This document shows positions 10,666 through 22,865 of a stretch of 64,000 bases of DNA, piece after piece (within the stretch, counting starts at the first letter, position 1; every line of letters begins with the position of its first letter). A model generated the notes under the pieces. The model saw only the letters and a program-made list of their open reading frames with translations. It searched no databases and was not told where the DNA came from. Both the position numbers and the translations under genes were made by a program. This DNA comes from Clonostachys chloroleuca. Lineage: Eukaryota > Ascomycota > Sordariomycetes > Hypocreales > Bionectriaceae. Where the stretch lies: contig JBANAY010000003.1 in NCBI GenBank assembly GCA_037952775.1, positions 15,934,001-15,998,000 on the forward strand, in the 5' to 3' direction.

Positions 10666-11739
10666 GTCAGGTGCAGTCCGCCGCAGAAAAGAGAGAATAA
10701 TTAGCTATCTAGAATTTACTAGGGAGACATTGCGGTCCTCTTCACTGATGAAGATTTGTAACGTATGAGAAAAGAAAATAAAGTTCAACAGAAATGTAAG
10801 CTGCTAGGGCCCGACAACTCAACACAACGAATAGAACATTCATAAAGAGTTTAGGATCGGCTGTCGTGGCCAGGCAGGATATGGCAGCAAATGAAGCCTT
10901 CATCATAGTAGATCCTAGCAAATTTGATATACAGATGGCAACAACTATGTCTTCAGATAATTCTTTTCGCAGATCTAATCTGTTCCCCAAGAGCGTCGTA
11001 ATTTTCATCTATCATATCCATATCCACACGTTCAGTCAAATGTGTATGCCACACTTTTGCAGCGGGGATATGGGCTTGTAAATTCATGCGATGAAGCACC
11101 GAGCTCACCAATCATCCCGCATTGTCTCTGTTCTAGTGCTTGGGGGTGGGGGGCGAGAGGAACCAGCGCCTAACTTCGTCTCATCCCTACTACGGGAATG
11201 CAACACAACATCTCACTCGCTGTACAGGACTATGTTCCATGTGGCTTCAAAGCAATTAATTCTGAGAGGGACCGCGAGCAATGGCTTGGGTTTGGTTGAT
11301 GCTGTGTATCTGTTATTGATTTCCAAACTTTACACTCGGCCATAATCTGGATATTCCAAACGTAGCGAAAGAACCGGGAACACAGTCTACCACCACTGAT
11401 AATGACTTTTGTTCAAGATTGGCCTTGTCGGACCTGTATACCTTCACACGGCATGTGTCTGGTGTAACAGCATGTCACGTGCGCGGTACTACAACCTTTA
11501 ACATCACAGACTTATTCAGGAAAGACTAAGTTTGATCTGGCAATGCCATGTGTTAAATTGTCATCATGTATCGGAGCTGTACTCTGAACCATCGCAACGG
11601 GCGAGTGGGACGGCCTTGGTCTTCATTTCTATTCTAGTCGAGTAGACTGGACAGTGACTTTTGACTTTTCATGACGACAGAGTAAAGCCTAGCACATAGC
11701 CAGCTGGATTCGCTATTTATAAATCGCATCATCACGTCT

Positions 11740-13436
11740 CTATTTTCTAACATCATCAACATGGACATGGACAACCGCATCATCATCTTTGCCCATGATG
11801 TCATGGTTTAGCTTTCGGGACGCTTCCTCAGCATCTCCTTTTCGGCCAGTGTCAAAGAGAACTGATACTGCTTCGATCGTCATATTCCTGGAAAATAGGA
11901 TTAGCTTCGTCTTCCATTATTTGCCGACATCGAAATAGAAACTCACCTTGTCTCTGGGAAGAAGAAAATGATAAGAACAAGGTAGAAGGCGATCAAGGCA
12001 ATGTACATAAGATAGCTATCGCTAGTCAGCATTCCGTGAAATTCTCACATCAATGACTTGGTGACTTACTATTTCCAGCCGATGGCTTCCATTGCCACTG
12101 GATTGACCCATTGGTTGAAGGTCAAGGCCACACTCTGCACACTGAGCATGATACTCAATCCCTTGAGTCTCAGATGGTAGGGCATAATCTCAGCACCGTA
12201 AGCAAAGGGCAATGGTGACCAACTCATGCAGTAGAATGTCTTGTAGACGAACATCATTGGGACCACGGCAAGTCCCACGCCGCGTGAGGGGGTGTTGGCA
12301 AATGAACCGCTCAGTCCAGTGATGATGACATACGAAACAAGCATGCCAATGGTGCCCGCGAGCCAAAGAAATCGACGGCCGGCACGTTCGGCGCTCATAG
12401 CACCAATGTATGCCCAGATCAAAGACCAGATGGCAAGACCTCCGTTTATTCCAGCGATCTGATCCGCCTTTTTAATGCCGACGAGCTTGAGGGCAGGTGA
12501 CAGGTAGTAGGCGATGATAACATTGCCGACCCAGTTAGAGCCAGTACCCATGGCGACCAGGACGAGGAGTCGTCGTCTGTTACCAGGCGTCTTGACCAAG
12601 TCAGAGTACTTGCTATTCTTATTGTCCTTCTCGGCCTGGAGTGCCTGGCAAATCTCCTCGTATTCGAACCTGACAAGCTCGTCGTTTACGTCACCGTTGG
12701 CGTGCTCGTCGGCGAGGATTTTAAGGGCTTCTTCGGTTCGGTCGTGATCGACTAGCCATCGGGGGCTTTCAGGCATGAAGAAGAGATGGATGATGACCAA
12801 GATAGGTGCCACAGCCTGGAACAGGCAAGGCACTCGCCATCTCCAATCTGTAGATGTCCAAGACAGTACGCCGAAGCAGAACCAGGAGGCAGCAATCTGG
12901 CCAAAGTAGTAGTTACTGTAGTAGGCTGTAGCAACATACGGGCGTAGACGGGGGTGGGCCAACTCTTGGAGGAGAGCGATACCCGTAATCTTTCCAAAGG
13001 GACCAGCGGCACCGATGATTACTCGGCCGCCGATGAATGTTCCAATGTTGGTAGCAAAGGCATTCAGGAAGGCACCGAGGATAAGAAGAAGTGACCCCAC
13101 GCCAAGACACACCTTTCGACCCCATCGGCCGTTGATCCAGGAAGCCACAAAGGGTGTGAAAATTGCCGGGAGGAACAAACTGGCAGAGATGAAGCCGAGG
13201 ATAGCCCCTGACGGGTTGTTGAAATATTTTTCCCATTCAGGAATCGCTTGAAGACCGTTCATGAGAGAGGCATCGTAACCCAAGTAGAAGACGCAGAGGT
13301 AAAGACCAACGCAGTGGTAGACATTCTTTCGAAGACCGGCGTCTTTGTACCATACCGGGTTGGTGTTGTTAGTCAAGTGTGCAAAGCGAGGACTCTTCGC
13401 CGCCTTGGGCTTGAAGAATTCTGTGACGCTGACCAT
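11740..13436 (-). CDS. Sugar-porter family MFS transporter
   Basis: A 527-residue plasma-membrane sugar/H+ symporter of the fungal sugar-porter family, lactose-permease/hexose-transporter-like. Exons are 13436-12070, 12015-11947 and 11887-11740, with GTAAGT and GTGAGT donors and phases that match exactly. Family signatures visible include NGRWGRK after TM2 (RxGRR-like), PESPRWL ending the first half (the conserved PESPR motif), ERAGRRF in the second half, and PETR after TM12, interrupted by the last intron. The ATG (VSVTEF) sits in a good context, ACGAAGATGG; longer upstream frame is 5' UTR. It is the leftmost member of a run of catabolic genes (2-hydroxyacid dehydrogenase, DUF2264, Dal5-type permease, regulator, GH88), so a sugar or oligosaccharide from plant or microbial uronic-acid polymers is a reasonable substrate. 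That is inference from context only. Confidence 0.92.
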
Positions 13437-13966
13437 CTTCGTTGTCGTTATTGGAGGCGTGCCTGGAAGAGACTGAAGAAACAAGAGATAGGAAAACCAT
13501 GAGTTGTGGGGCGCTTTATACAGAGCAGAGATTGTGGGGAGCAATGTGAACCCCAACCACAACTGCGGGGAACCCCAGACGACTGTCACACCTGGAAGCA
13601 ACATGTATGAATCGGCAAGAATGCCGGCAAGGCAAATGTCCACCAAGATGGGCAGGAATAGTGTGCTCGGTCTTGTTACCGGCTCCAGGGGGTTGAGAGA
13701 AATAATAATACCCAATCCACTCATTAGACAGCGTTTTACATGATGGCAAGGGCGCCAATTTCCACGTGGGCCTTCGTTCCTTACCTGTTCGAGAGTCACA
13801 ATCGTTCCAGCGTGCGCTGTGCTCGCTAATGATTGACATCGGTGATGGAACTAAATCTGACATATACACATGGACGTGAAATTAAATCAATGGGATGATT
13901 ATTGTGCTTTAACACAACACATAATTGACCGGCTATGCGTTTTTATTCATACTCTAGTTCTACTCC
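13437..13966. other. Intergenic, promoter of the sugar transporter
   Basis: 530 bp between the transporter start and the dehydrogenase stop. Open frame continues upstream of the transporter ATG but is not protein-like. Nothing else is seen. Confidence 0.55.
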
Positions 13967-15103
13967 CTATAATGGTTTGAAGCTATTCTTATTCACCGGC
14001 GTGATCGGATCACCTTGATAGCCACCATCGTCACCCACCACCTGCAGGATGTTCTTCATGGCGTTTAGTTCAAAATTTACTCTTGTAGAGATGGCAGCAC
14101 CGCCGTTATGTGTGGTCAAGGTCACATTATCCATCGCAGCCAGCTCTTTTGAAACCTGGGGCTCATGATAGTGGACGTCTAAACCAGCGGCAGAAAGACG
14201 CCCACTTTTCAATGCCTCTATTAAAGCCTCCTCGTTCACAACTTCACCACGAGAGGTGTTAATAAGTCTCGCTCCTTCCTTCATTTTCGAGAATGATTCC
14301 CTGTTCATCAGATCCTGTGTGTGCTTGTTCAGTGGAGTGTGCAGGCTCACGCAGTCAGCAACAGCCAAGAGCTCATACAGCGTCGGGTGGAATGTAACGC
14401 CAAGTTCCGCCTCGACCTCGGGCGATGATCTCACAACATCGTAGTAATGGACCTCCATCCCCAGGCCGAGCTTTGCTTTCCTAGCGAGATTTTTGGAGAT
14501 GTTACCCAGCCCCACGATGCCCAGAATGTGGCCGCGGGGGTTCCACGAAATGCTACCCACGAGCTTATGCATGGCGATGAACTCATCAGGGTCACACGTG
14601 CGAGCGGCGCGTTGGCAACGCCAGAAATTGCGGAAGACGGAGAGGATCATAAACAGACCCATGTCAGAGACCGCCTCGTCTGACGCGCCGGCACCGTTGG
14701 CATACCAGATGCCGCGGCGCCCCAAGGCGTCCACATCGGCCCAGTTGAACCCAGCCCCAGCGGAGGCAAATATACGGACGGACGAGGGCAGCAAGGAGAT
14801 CAGTTCATCGTCCCACTGCCCCATTTCACCGCCAGTCTGAAAATGGGGGCGGTAAATGGCTGAAAAGTCGCCATATCTGTGTGGCAACTGCGTGTTAGTG
14901 CTACGAACGAACAGTCGCCAATCAGCCCAGAGCCATACGCAAACTTACTTATTTGCTTTCAGCGCCGCAATAAATGACGCTCTGTCAGGCTCCTCGTTCG
15001 CCACAACCTTAAAACGCTTGGTGAAGACATCGTTGTAGAAGTCATGGTTGTATTTGATATCCTCGCCAATGCGGAGTACTACTGGCCTGGTGTCGGTAGC
15101 CAT
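13967..15103 (-). CDS. D-isomer-specific 2-hydroxyacid dehydrogenase
   Basis: A 354-residue NAD(P)-dependent cytosolic dehydrogenase that interconverts 2-oxo acids and D-2-hydroxy acids; glyoxylate, hydroxypyruvate and branched 2-oxo acids are typical substrates. Exons are 15103-14949 and 14876-13967, joined AA|A to give Asn-Lys-Tyr. The Rossmann motif is GLGNIS at 174-179, where the third glycine of GxGxxG is replaced by Ser179. The catalytic triad is intact: Arg261 (NTSRGE), Glu290 (HYHEPQ) and His308 (TTHNGG). The start ATDTRP is chosen because it opens directly on the catalytic-domain beta strand; an upstream in-frame extension to 15196 lacks support. In the cluster it could reduce a 2-oxo acid released from a uronate catabolite. 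That role is inferred, and general glyoxylate or hydroxypyruvate reduction is the alternative. Confidence 0.92.
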
Positions 15104-16294
15104 ATCTGGGTTAGTGCCTTGGGCTATCTGGGATTTTGCTGTATGAACGGATGCAAGATCAGGCGAGATACCAGTAGCAGGAACAACATGCTCCAACTTT
15201 ATAACCCCTAGCTAGGAAAGTGGTCGTTCGTTTCGACAACTCCGCAAAACGGAATCCACCACGCCACCCCCACACCGGAGACAAGTCCGAAGACCTGGAG
15301 TGATGGCCGATCCCACCCAGAAGTTATATCCGGGTTAACCTAGGCTGGATCCGGCTCAACGGCTATCTATGGCTTGTAAGAGGTCAAAGTAGCTTGATCA
15401 AGAGAGCCAAGACAGCTGGACAAAAGTGCTGTCAAGCTGTTCCAGCCAACAATAGACATACTCGCCTCCCAGCAAATCACACGAGTCTATACCATGGATA
15501 TTATTTGGCCGGAGAAGGATTGGCTTCACCTAAATGCAGGGGGGTTGTCCAGGATATGGAAGTCGGGGGCAGTCCATCTAAAATCGTAACATCAGGGACA
15601 ACGCGTCCCTGGGAGAGATGTCGACTGAGCTGATCAGTGATGGCCCCAGCTCGTGTACCGCTCTTCTGGCGAACCTTTACTGAAGGCGGCCTAATAGGAA
15701 TCAACGGGTAATCGCAAAGACGCAAGGATGAATCTGCTTACAAGACAGACCCGTTATAGCAAAAAAAAGAAAAAAATTCAATAATAAGGAAAGAAGAGAA
15801 GAAATAAGGACGAAAATAAGAAGAACAATAATAACAATAACAATAACAACAATAACAATAACTAATAAGAAATTAACAATGATTGAAAGTAAAACAATAA
15901 CAACACCAAAAATAATAACAACAAACAAGCCTAACTTACTGGGTGTAAGTTAGTGTTCATAACTACAAATTGGTTACATGTACAAACTAAAACCATAACC
16001 AAGAAATCAACGAAAATCAAAAATTGGGTATATTTAGATATGCACTTTGATAAAAACAATAAATAATTGTTACAACATGAGATTATCTCCGGCCATCACT
16101 TAGACATATCCAGTTACTGCATGAAAGCAGCACCCAAGTCAATAAGGAAGCAAAACTCCTCCCTCAAAAGCGAACATGGCTCCGCGGCCTGTCAAACTAA
16201 CCCTTTTATTTTCTCCAAGAGCAGAAATGCCATCATCTAATTCGACATTGCAGATGAACTGGTCAGGTTGATGTTTATCAAATGCTTGTTTCTC
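15104..16294. other. Intergenic with A-rich low-complexity tract
   Basis: The first 600 bp upstream of the dehydrogenase is GC-balanced with no gene. A strongly A-rich tract follows (see the repeat). The rest is AT-rich 3' flank of the unknown gene. Confidence 0.55.
15760..15930. repeat. AAC/AAT-rich microsatellite-like tract
   Basis: Imperfect tandem runs of aacaat, ataac and aac units, almost devoid of G and C on this strand. Reading frames across it are compositional artefacts. Confidence 0.85.
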
Positions 16295-17191
16295 TCAGAG
16301 ATGAGCCTTTGAAACGTCCTTATGAGGCCTAGAACTGTCGGCATTTGATCCATCGGAAGATGCCTCGTTGTTTTTCTGATCCTCCTCTAAATTCACCACA
16401 TCTTCCAGTTTATGGTAGTAAGGCAGGGCCTGTGTTCTCCCCGGAATACCACAGTCCCAATCCAATACACACTCGGGCATCGGGGTCGCTCCGGGTCGAA
16501 GGTAATTCCGCTTATCAACAGTATAGCTAGTGAGGCCAAGGGTTCTGAGAACATATGCCAGCCCTCTATCGTATGTATGCGTTGATCCCGGACGTGGCGC
16601 GTCGTGCAATAGGTACGCCATAGGGTTGACGAGACTCTTGATTCCGTCTGAAAACACCCAGGGGATGCAGATGTACTGCAGGCGAACCGCGTCGAGGACC
16701 ATAGGATATCTGTTACGCAGAGTCTTAGCATCATCAGGATGTATCGTGATGTAGGATATTTCGCGGTCTTTCTCTAACCGACCCTCCAGGCGAAGATAGC
16801 GTGCATACAGTTGCTGTGTTCTTTGCGGTTGATCGAGGGGGAGTTTGGAGAAGTGTCGAGTGCACCCTGGGCTGAAGTGACGTGCCCTGTGAACCGTGAA
16901 TGGTTTGGCTGGTTTCAAAATGGCTTCAATGATCTCGACAGTATTGAGGGGTGCCTCAATCATCCAAATATCATTGTGGTCCCCTGACGTACTAGGATCG
17001 ATCATGTCAGGAATTCGGTCACCAAGTTATCTCGGCTTTTCAAAAGCTAAAATGTACATGGGACGCATAAATCTTAAATAATCTCTGCGCTGGCGGAGAA
17101 CATATTCGCTGTCCTCTTCCGGGAGCTCATCGGAGGAAATGACTGGAGGGATGCGCGCGAACTCCCATGGGTCCAGTAGTTCCGACGACAT
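16295..17191 (-). CDS. Hypothetical protein with a disputed intron or stop
   Basis: Not recognised. The start is MSSELLDPW at 17191. Read straight through, the frame stops at TAA after about 54 codons and then continues open, in the same frame, to 16295. A 66-nt intron (17057-16992) with GTACAT donor, CTGAC branch and CCTAG acceptor removes the stop and keeps the frame, giving 276 residues; I use this model (exons 17191-17058 and 16991-16295). The unspliced alternative would be a nonsense-disrupted gene. The C-terminal 40 residues are acidic and Ser/Asn-rich, probably disordered; the middle is basic with several His and Tyr, without transmembrane segments. It lies between the dehydrogenase and DUF2264 genes on the same strand and may simply be a bystander in the cluster. 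Confidence 0.55.
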
Positions 17192-17951
17192 GGTTGAGGG
17201 GGAATTTGCTTGTGAAGAAAGGCGAGGAAACGAGAGTAAGGTAAAAAAGGAGCGAAGAAAGAAAAGTGAAGAGTGGGGGGGAGCGACTCGTATATAGCTG
17301 GCCTACAAACTGAACTTTGTTTGGTGACCTTTGGCCTTGTCTGCAAGCTATGCCGTTCGTGTGTGTGGCTAATGTTAAACCCTCCACCAACACACGTCTG
17401 ACTCATTGGCAGAACCTTCAGCGCAGTCATGGATGAACCTTTAATCAAGGGGCCAAGCGAATGACATAAAACATGGCACACCGAAGCTCTGTTCATGCAA
17501 GTCATGGACCTAATTTTCTTATCAGTAATACTAAACACAATAATAAGAAAATCAATGTTTTCATCCTACAGTATTTCGCTTGATATTTTATTTATTGCTA
17601 ATTAATTATCTTGATATTGTGTTGAAATTGTGTTGAAATTCAACGCTGGAATTTTGGATATGCCATGTCTTATGCCAGCTGCTTGGGGGCTTAGGCAAGC
17701 AAGATTCTAGCGTTAATCTCGAAAAGCTTGATCCTATAGCCAAACTCTGTAATAGGGAAGGCAAATCTTGTGGTCCCTCCCCTCCACTGGGGGCAACTCC
17801 CCTAGTAACTTCGGATTGTTTTGGTTGGAGATGTTAGTAGGTATAATTTGGATAGCCTAAGGTGTGGTTAGACTGGACTCGGTCTATCTGTGGATTGAGA
17901 GATATCAGAAATGACCTAGCAAGATTTTATCAGTCCGCATCTTCATTTTCT
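17192..17951. other. Intergenic, no gene seen
   Basis: Upstream region of the unknown gene and 3' flank of DUF2264. It contains an AT-rich core around 17540-17640 with a direct repeat of ttgtgttgaaatt. No supported frame. Confidence 0.5.
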
Positions 17952-20223
17952 CTACACTATGCTACTATACTCTGCCACAGATGACCAATCAACTAAGTCA
18001 AACCACGTTCGGTCGCTCCATCGATCCTGAAGAGTACGAGGTTGAGGGCTTTTCTGACTCTGTTTCGATTCTGAGATGGCAAAAAAGGCCTCGATGAATG
18101 CAATCTCAGCGCCAGCATCCAAGCCACTCTCAATGTCATGGGAAATTATTGGAATGAGCGTCCTCTGGCACCCCAAATTGGTATTAGAGTCAGGCTTGAG
18201 TGCATGAGAACTTGTAGTTTCCGCAGAAGTCGACTGTCTGCCAGCTACGACTCCGCTTACTCCTGCCGCCGACATGATGAGTGTTGAATTAGGTGTCTCT
18301 ATAATTCCTTCGACAACGCCCGGCACCGCGTTTTCTGGAAGTTCCGCGAGAGTAGGTAGAGCCATTCCGTTTGCTTTTCGGCGGCCAAGTATTGAGAAAC
18401 CTCCCTCCACGCTGCGCAATGAGCGAAGCTTCTGATGCACTTTGATTCTATGAATCCTCACATGCCAGTCGGGCCATCTATCGGTGGGTGGTACAAGAGT
18501 GGTCGTGACAGAGACCTGCTGGTCTCCCCATGGATAGTACTTGACACTGGCGACAGTCATGGAGCCGGAACAAGAATCGGCACTGTACCGGGCGGTAGAA
18601 AAGCGAGGCTCTTCGCATTTCCACTTCACAGCCCAAGTTTCGCCTCCGTCCCGACTCAATGCCAGTGTGCTATCAGGTGCGATTTGCTGGATAAGCGGTC
18701 CCGTTGGTACAGAGAAGGTGAAAGCAGATGAATACGCAAACTTGCAGTATTTGGCCTGGGATGCCTTCATAGGCCAGGCTACAAATTGACCCGGTGACAG
18801 CATAAAATGATGGTTTCCCTTTGCATGGTTGCACAGAATCTGCTGAGGCGCTGGGACAAGCTCGACGGAAGTTTGACCAACGGGGTAATCCTCCTCTTCG
18901 GCAGTCCAAAACTCGTCATTATCCAAAAGGCCAACGACGATGAGACTCTTCATGCACCAGTAAGGAGACTGTGGAGAGTTGTAATCCTCACACATGAACA
19001 TATTGCTATTGTGTATTCGGTCAGCTCAATGATCCGCATTAGAAAGGATGGGTTTGTTTTCTCACGGGTATGACCAGCCGATGCTTAGAGTACCATCGAC
19101 GTGGAATATGTCGACTGAGTTCGCCGCCCACCATCTCAGATGACGAAGCAAGAATCCCTTGACCGCGCCTGGAGAATTCACCGGGCCACTTAAGCCAGAG
19201 ACGTTTGCGAATGCAAGTGCTGCGAAATATCCAGCGCATGCGAAGCGATATGTCAGCGAACGCCCAAAGGGAATCGCCGCCCCTGGGAGAACATGTCAGT
19301 ACCGAAGTTCCAAATCATGTTAAATTCATCAATCATGAATACAAACCTGCCGAGTCAAAGTACCGCCAGAACCGAACATTGAAGTCTCTTGCTCGCTGGC
19401 GATATTTCTCTGCCCTCTCGGGGTCAATATCTGCTGCGAATCGCACGAAAAGGAGCTGGCTAAACTGGATAGCAAAGCTTCCTGAATAGTAATCGACTTG
19501 ACGCCCGACCCCAGCCGATGCATCCCATTTTCCTGTTTCCCGATAACGAGCGTATGACTCCAACTCCTCCTCCCTTGTAAGCCACGAACCATCAGCCGAC
19601 CATCCATCCGATCGGTAAAATGAGTCAAGAATATCCAGGTCTGATTCCATCTCGGCTTTGACACCGTCCAGTGGCTTGGCGCATGTTTTCACCAATGCCA
19701 GATTGGTTAAGACTCTAAACCATCTCCAATTGTTCCTCGGCATTGGCAGCTGATGTAGACTCAGCAGCCAGTTCTTGATGTTAGCTTTCGACTCTTCCGG
19801 CAATGGCTTGTAGAAATGGTCCGGGGCAGCCAAGAGCGCAAAGGACAAGATTTCAGCTTCCACCATGCGTTGATCAATGTCATTCATTGTTCCCCAGTAT
19901 TCAGGATGTTTTGGGTCTGTGCCTCCGACGAACCCATCAACCCATGGCTGGCAGAGGTCTTCAAGCTCCTTTTTCTGATCTGCATCCACGTTTGGTGATG
20001 ACAAGGACATGGCAAGGGCGCCGACTGCCCAAAGAGGGCGAGCGAAGCCTTCCAGCTGGGCAGCATTTTCATCGAAGTGAGCAGCGGTTGAGACCGGCAC
20101 TCGTATTCGAGCTTTTGAATGGGAAAAGCATTTGGTCAATGGTTTCAGCAGAGAAATGGTTGCTTTGATTACATCTGAGCGAGACTTGAGCGGGTTATCG
20201 GAAAATCCAGGCAGGGGAGGCAT
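17952..20223 (-). CDS. DUF2264 family protein, putative glycoside hydrolase
   Basis: A 715-residue cytosolic-looking protein (no signal peptide) of the DUF2264 family. Exons are 20223-19347, 19282-19066 and 19005-17952; phases close exactly. The N-terminal 390 residues have the family's (alpha/alpha)6-barrel look, with conserved blocks such as FARPLW, NNWRWF, DGWSADG and QVDYYSG. The next block, [21 protein letters not shown], spans the second junction, and its seamless reading confirms that intron. The C-terminal 300 residues form the beta-rich domain. From memory, members of this family were placed in a CAZy glycoside hydrolase family (GH154) with reported beta-glucuronidase activity in gut Bacteroidetes; this should be verified. 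Together with the neighbouring GH88 enzyme and two transporters it suggests intracellular breakdown of a glucuronic-acid-containing oligosaccharide. Activity in fungi is, as far as I know, uncharacterised. Confidence 0.85.
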
Positions 20224-20491
20224 GATGGAGACCGTTTCAATTTCTCAGATGGCGGAATATCAAGTAAAGTCTTGGCCTCGCGCTTCATATGGATGTTACT
20301 GTCATTAAACCACATTATTATATTTCATCATCCCATATTCCAGACTCCACTCTCTCGCATCGGACGTCGGGCAAAGGGGCGCGTGTGATCAACAGTAGGT
20401 ATTCAAGTTAGCTAAGTAAGTAAAGAGGCTTCGACTCCAGCCAAAGTCTCCCATTCCGTATTTTAAGCCTAGCACTATAGATGACTACAAT

Positions 20492-22265
20492 CTACGCAAA
20501 ATGCTTCACGTCCTCGCCCCCCTTTGTCTCCTCGAGCCGTGCCTGCTCTTCCTGCTCTTGTTTCTGTCGCTTCTCCCATCTTCTGTGCAAGAAGTATCCG
20601 AAAGTAAGAAATCCCCATGCCCCAAGGATAAAGAAGAAATTTACTATATAGCCCTTCTTCCAACGTGGAGCTTCAACAACCGGGAATGTAACAAGCGGGT
20701 AAAAGGAGTTGATTGCAAAACCAAGCATCTGTATCACATCGAGTCAGTATTATGCAGCCACGATGGGGGAAATAGAAAGAACTAACGACCATGCTGCCAC
20801 TGAAGAATGCTCGTGCTTCAGCAGAATCCTTCAGCCACCAGTTTACTGTGGGTGCAAGAATAGGAGTAACGGCCGCGCTCATGCCAAACATGTAGAATGC
20901 GAAGAATTTGAGGTCGTGGGGGATCTCCCAGACCATCATGCAGATGTTTGCAAACATGAAAATAGCCATGACTATTTGATATATGGCCCAGGTTGGGTAT
21001 ACCATGCAGAGGTTCGTCGCGATCAGCGTGCCGATTACAGATACACCTTGCGCTCCGGTGGGAATGGTGTTTATCTGGGGCACGGTGTACGTTCCATAAC
21101 GGTCGCCGAGGTCTTTCAGCCACAGTGCCATTTGCCCATGAGGGTAGGCGCCGGAGAGGAACAGGATGTAGGCCAGGACACCAAGATACCAGTGCCAGTG
21201 GAAGAAGATCCTCTTCAGCACAGCCTTAGTGATCTTCTTGGGGGGCTCGACGCCAACTTCTCGCATGCGCAGCTGGCCGAGTTCGTACTCTTTCTCTGTC
21301 ATCCACCAAATCCTGCCGCTCATCGGCATTCCAGGGAAGATGAAGAATCCCAGAAACGCGAGTGGCAATGATATGCTGCCGTCGATAATGAACAGCCACC
21401 TCCAACCAGACATTCCACCGACGCCATTTAGGTTTGTATAAGCAGCAGCCTGTAGATATCCACCGAACATGACGCCAATGTTGTTTGATCTGTATTCTTG
21501 AGTTAGCTCCAATCTAAATGATTACATATTTCTCTTTGATATACTTACACATACCAAACGCCGGCTCTCTTGAATAGTTCTTCCGGCTTGTACCACGACG
21601 ATAAGATGAAGAGACACCCAGATGCAACCGGGGTCTCGAGTAACCCAAGTAGAAGTCGAGTTGCGAAAATTTGAGGAGCATTTTGAAGCCGGGATTGCGC
21701 GAACGTAAGAACACTCCAGGCAACCTCGCAAGACGGGAGGAACCAACGGGTAAATTTAGGTCGAGAGAGGAGCAGCAATGCTGGAATCTGGCAGATGACA
21801 TAACCGATATTATAGAACATAGGGAACATCGAATACCTAAAGAAAGCGAATCATTGTCAGCCGAAACTCCCAAGATCGATCAATGCAGCCTAATGTTTCT
21901 TGAACTTACTCATTCCCCTTAAGCTTGAGCTCTTCCTTCATGCCCGAGACATATGCGCTGTTGATGTTCGACTGATCCAGCCACTTGAGAAAGAAGGCAA
22001 TAGAAGTGAAGGTGAGAAGAAAGGCATCAAGCTTCCGCAGAAACTTCCTCTCGTCTTCAGGATAATGCGACGGATACCAATCGAACATGTAGATCCAAGC
22101 GATCCAAACGTTCCTGTTGGGTGCTTCTTTCAGCTCCCGTCCCGTCTCCACCTCGGGCTCAACTACCGCCGCTGTTGATACTGCCGGGTTGCCAACTTCT
22201 TTCTCCAACGCATCCTCGGCAGCGGTCTCCTGTGGTCTGACTTCGGAGGGTCGCTGTTCGGCCAT
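20492..22265 (-). CDS. Dal5/Tna1-type anion:cation symporter (MFS)
   Basis: A 527-residue MFS permease of the anion:cation symporter group that includes yeast allantoate (Dal5), nicotinate (Tna1) and pantothenate (Fen2) permeases and, in bacteria, hexuronate transporters. Exons are 22265-21910, 21836-21549, 21489-20787 and 20728-20492; all phases fit. About 95 N-terminal cytosolic residues precede TM1, which has the family motif [31 protein letters not shown] after TM5 is another hallmark. The C-terminus is a charged coiled-coil-like tail. Substrates in this group are mostly carboxylates, which fits import of a uronic acid or unsaturated uronide in this cluster, but vitamins or amides remain possible. 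It is transcribed divergently from the Zn2Cys6 regulator across 600 bp. Confidence 0.92.
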
Positions 22266-22865
22266 TTTCAACCATCAAGGAACTAACTCAGGTCAGTGAT
22301 GTGTTCTCTCTGAGTAAGAGCTTCCTGAGGATCATCGGATGCTTTTTAAACACCATACAAACTTAAACGAACTCCAGGTTCTAGAACATGGACACTCTGT
22401 TTGGAATAGAGTAGTGAAGAAGCAAGCTAGACACACTATCGGGCATCGGGATGATAGAGCCCGGGCTGGTGAGAAACCTGGTCATCGCATCCAAGAACGC
22501 AGCTCCCCCGCATTCAGCTGACCCCCTGGTCTCTTAGCCGCAGGCCCCCTTTAGCCGAGCGAATGTTTTCCCCAGACGAAAAGGGACAGCGTCACAGCGG
22601 CTGTGGGGTGTCGACTGCTCCAACTGGGTGCTGGGGTGATCCCAACATATGGGGTGATGGACACAAGCTTTCCCCCTTCTCCACGCGTGCGAGTATAATC
22701 GACAGCCAGACCTTCTCGACGCATCATCTCACGGCCGCCAGTTGCCACGGCGTCCGTCGCGGGCGAAAGAACGACAACTCACCAACTCTGAGATAATCTG
22801 GCTCCCTTACAGGAAGAGGGGGCTGAACCTTACGCCGCCGCGCGTTATTCCTGCCGCTTCATCAT
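22266..22865. promoter_or_regulatory. Divergent promoter between permease and regulator
   Basis: 600 bp shared by the Dal5-type permease and the cluster regulator. The right half is GC-rich with several CGG/CCG triplets, the half-sites used by Zn2Cys6 proteins. No reading frame in it is convincing. Confidence 0.5.
22748..22756. promoter_or_regulatory. CGG-N3-CCG inverted half-site pair
   Basis: A perfect inverted pair of CGG triplets with a three-base spacer, 110 bp upstream of the regulator ATG. Zn2Cys6 dimers commonly bind such pairs; autoregulation is only a guess. Confidence 0.25.

Larger units (their letters stand above)
10060..11739. other. Intergenic with a possible small cysteine-rich ORF
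   Basis: About 1.7 kb. Apart from the cysteine-rich ORF and the 12-bp tandem duplication listed separately, only short frames are seen. No RNA gene is recognised. Confidence 0.5.

Noticed and set aside
15701..15928. 75-codon hydrophobic minus-strand frame rich in Ile and Val
   Set aside because: Produced by translation of the AAC/AAT microsatellite tract.
15760..15930. Possible CRISPR-like or regulatory repeat array
   Set aside because: The units are short, imperfect, without spacers, and the host is a eukaryote; it is a microsatellite.
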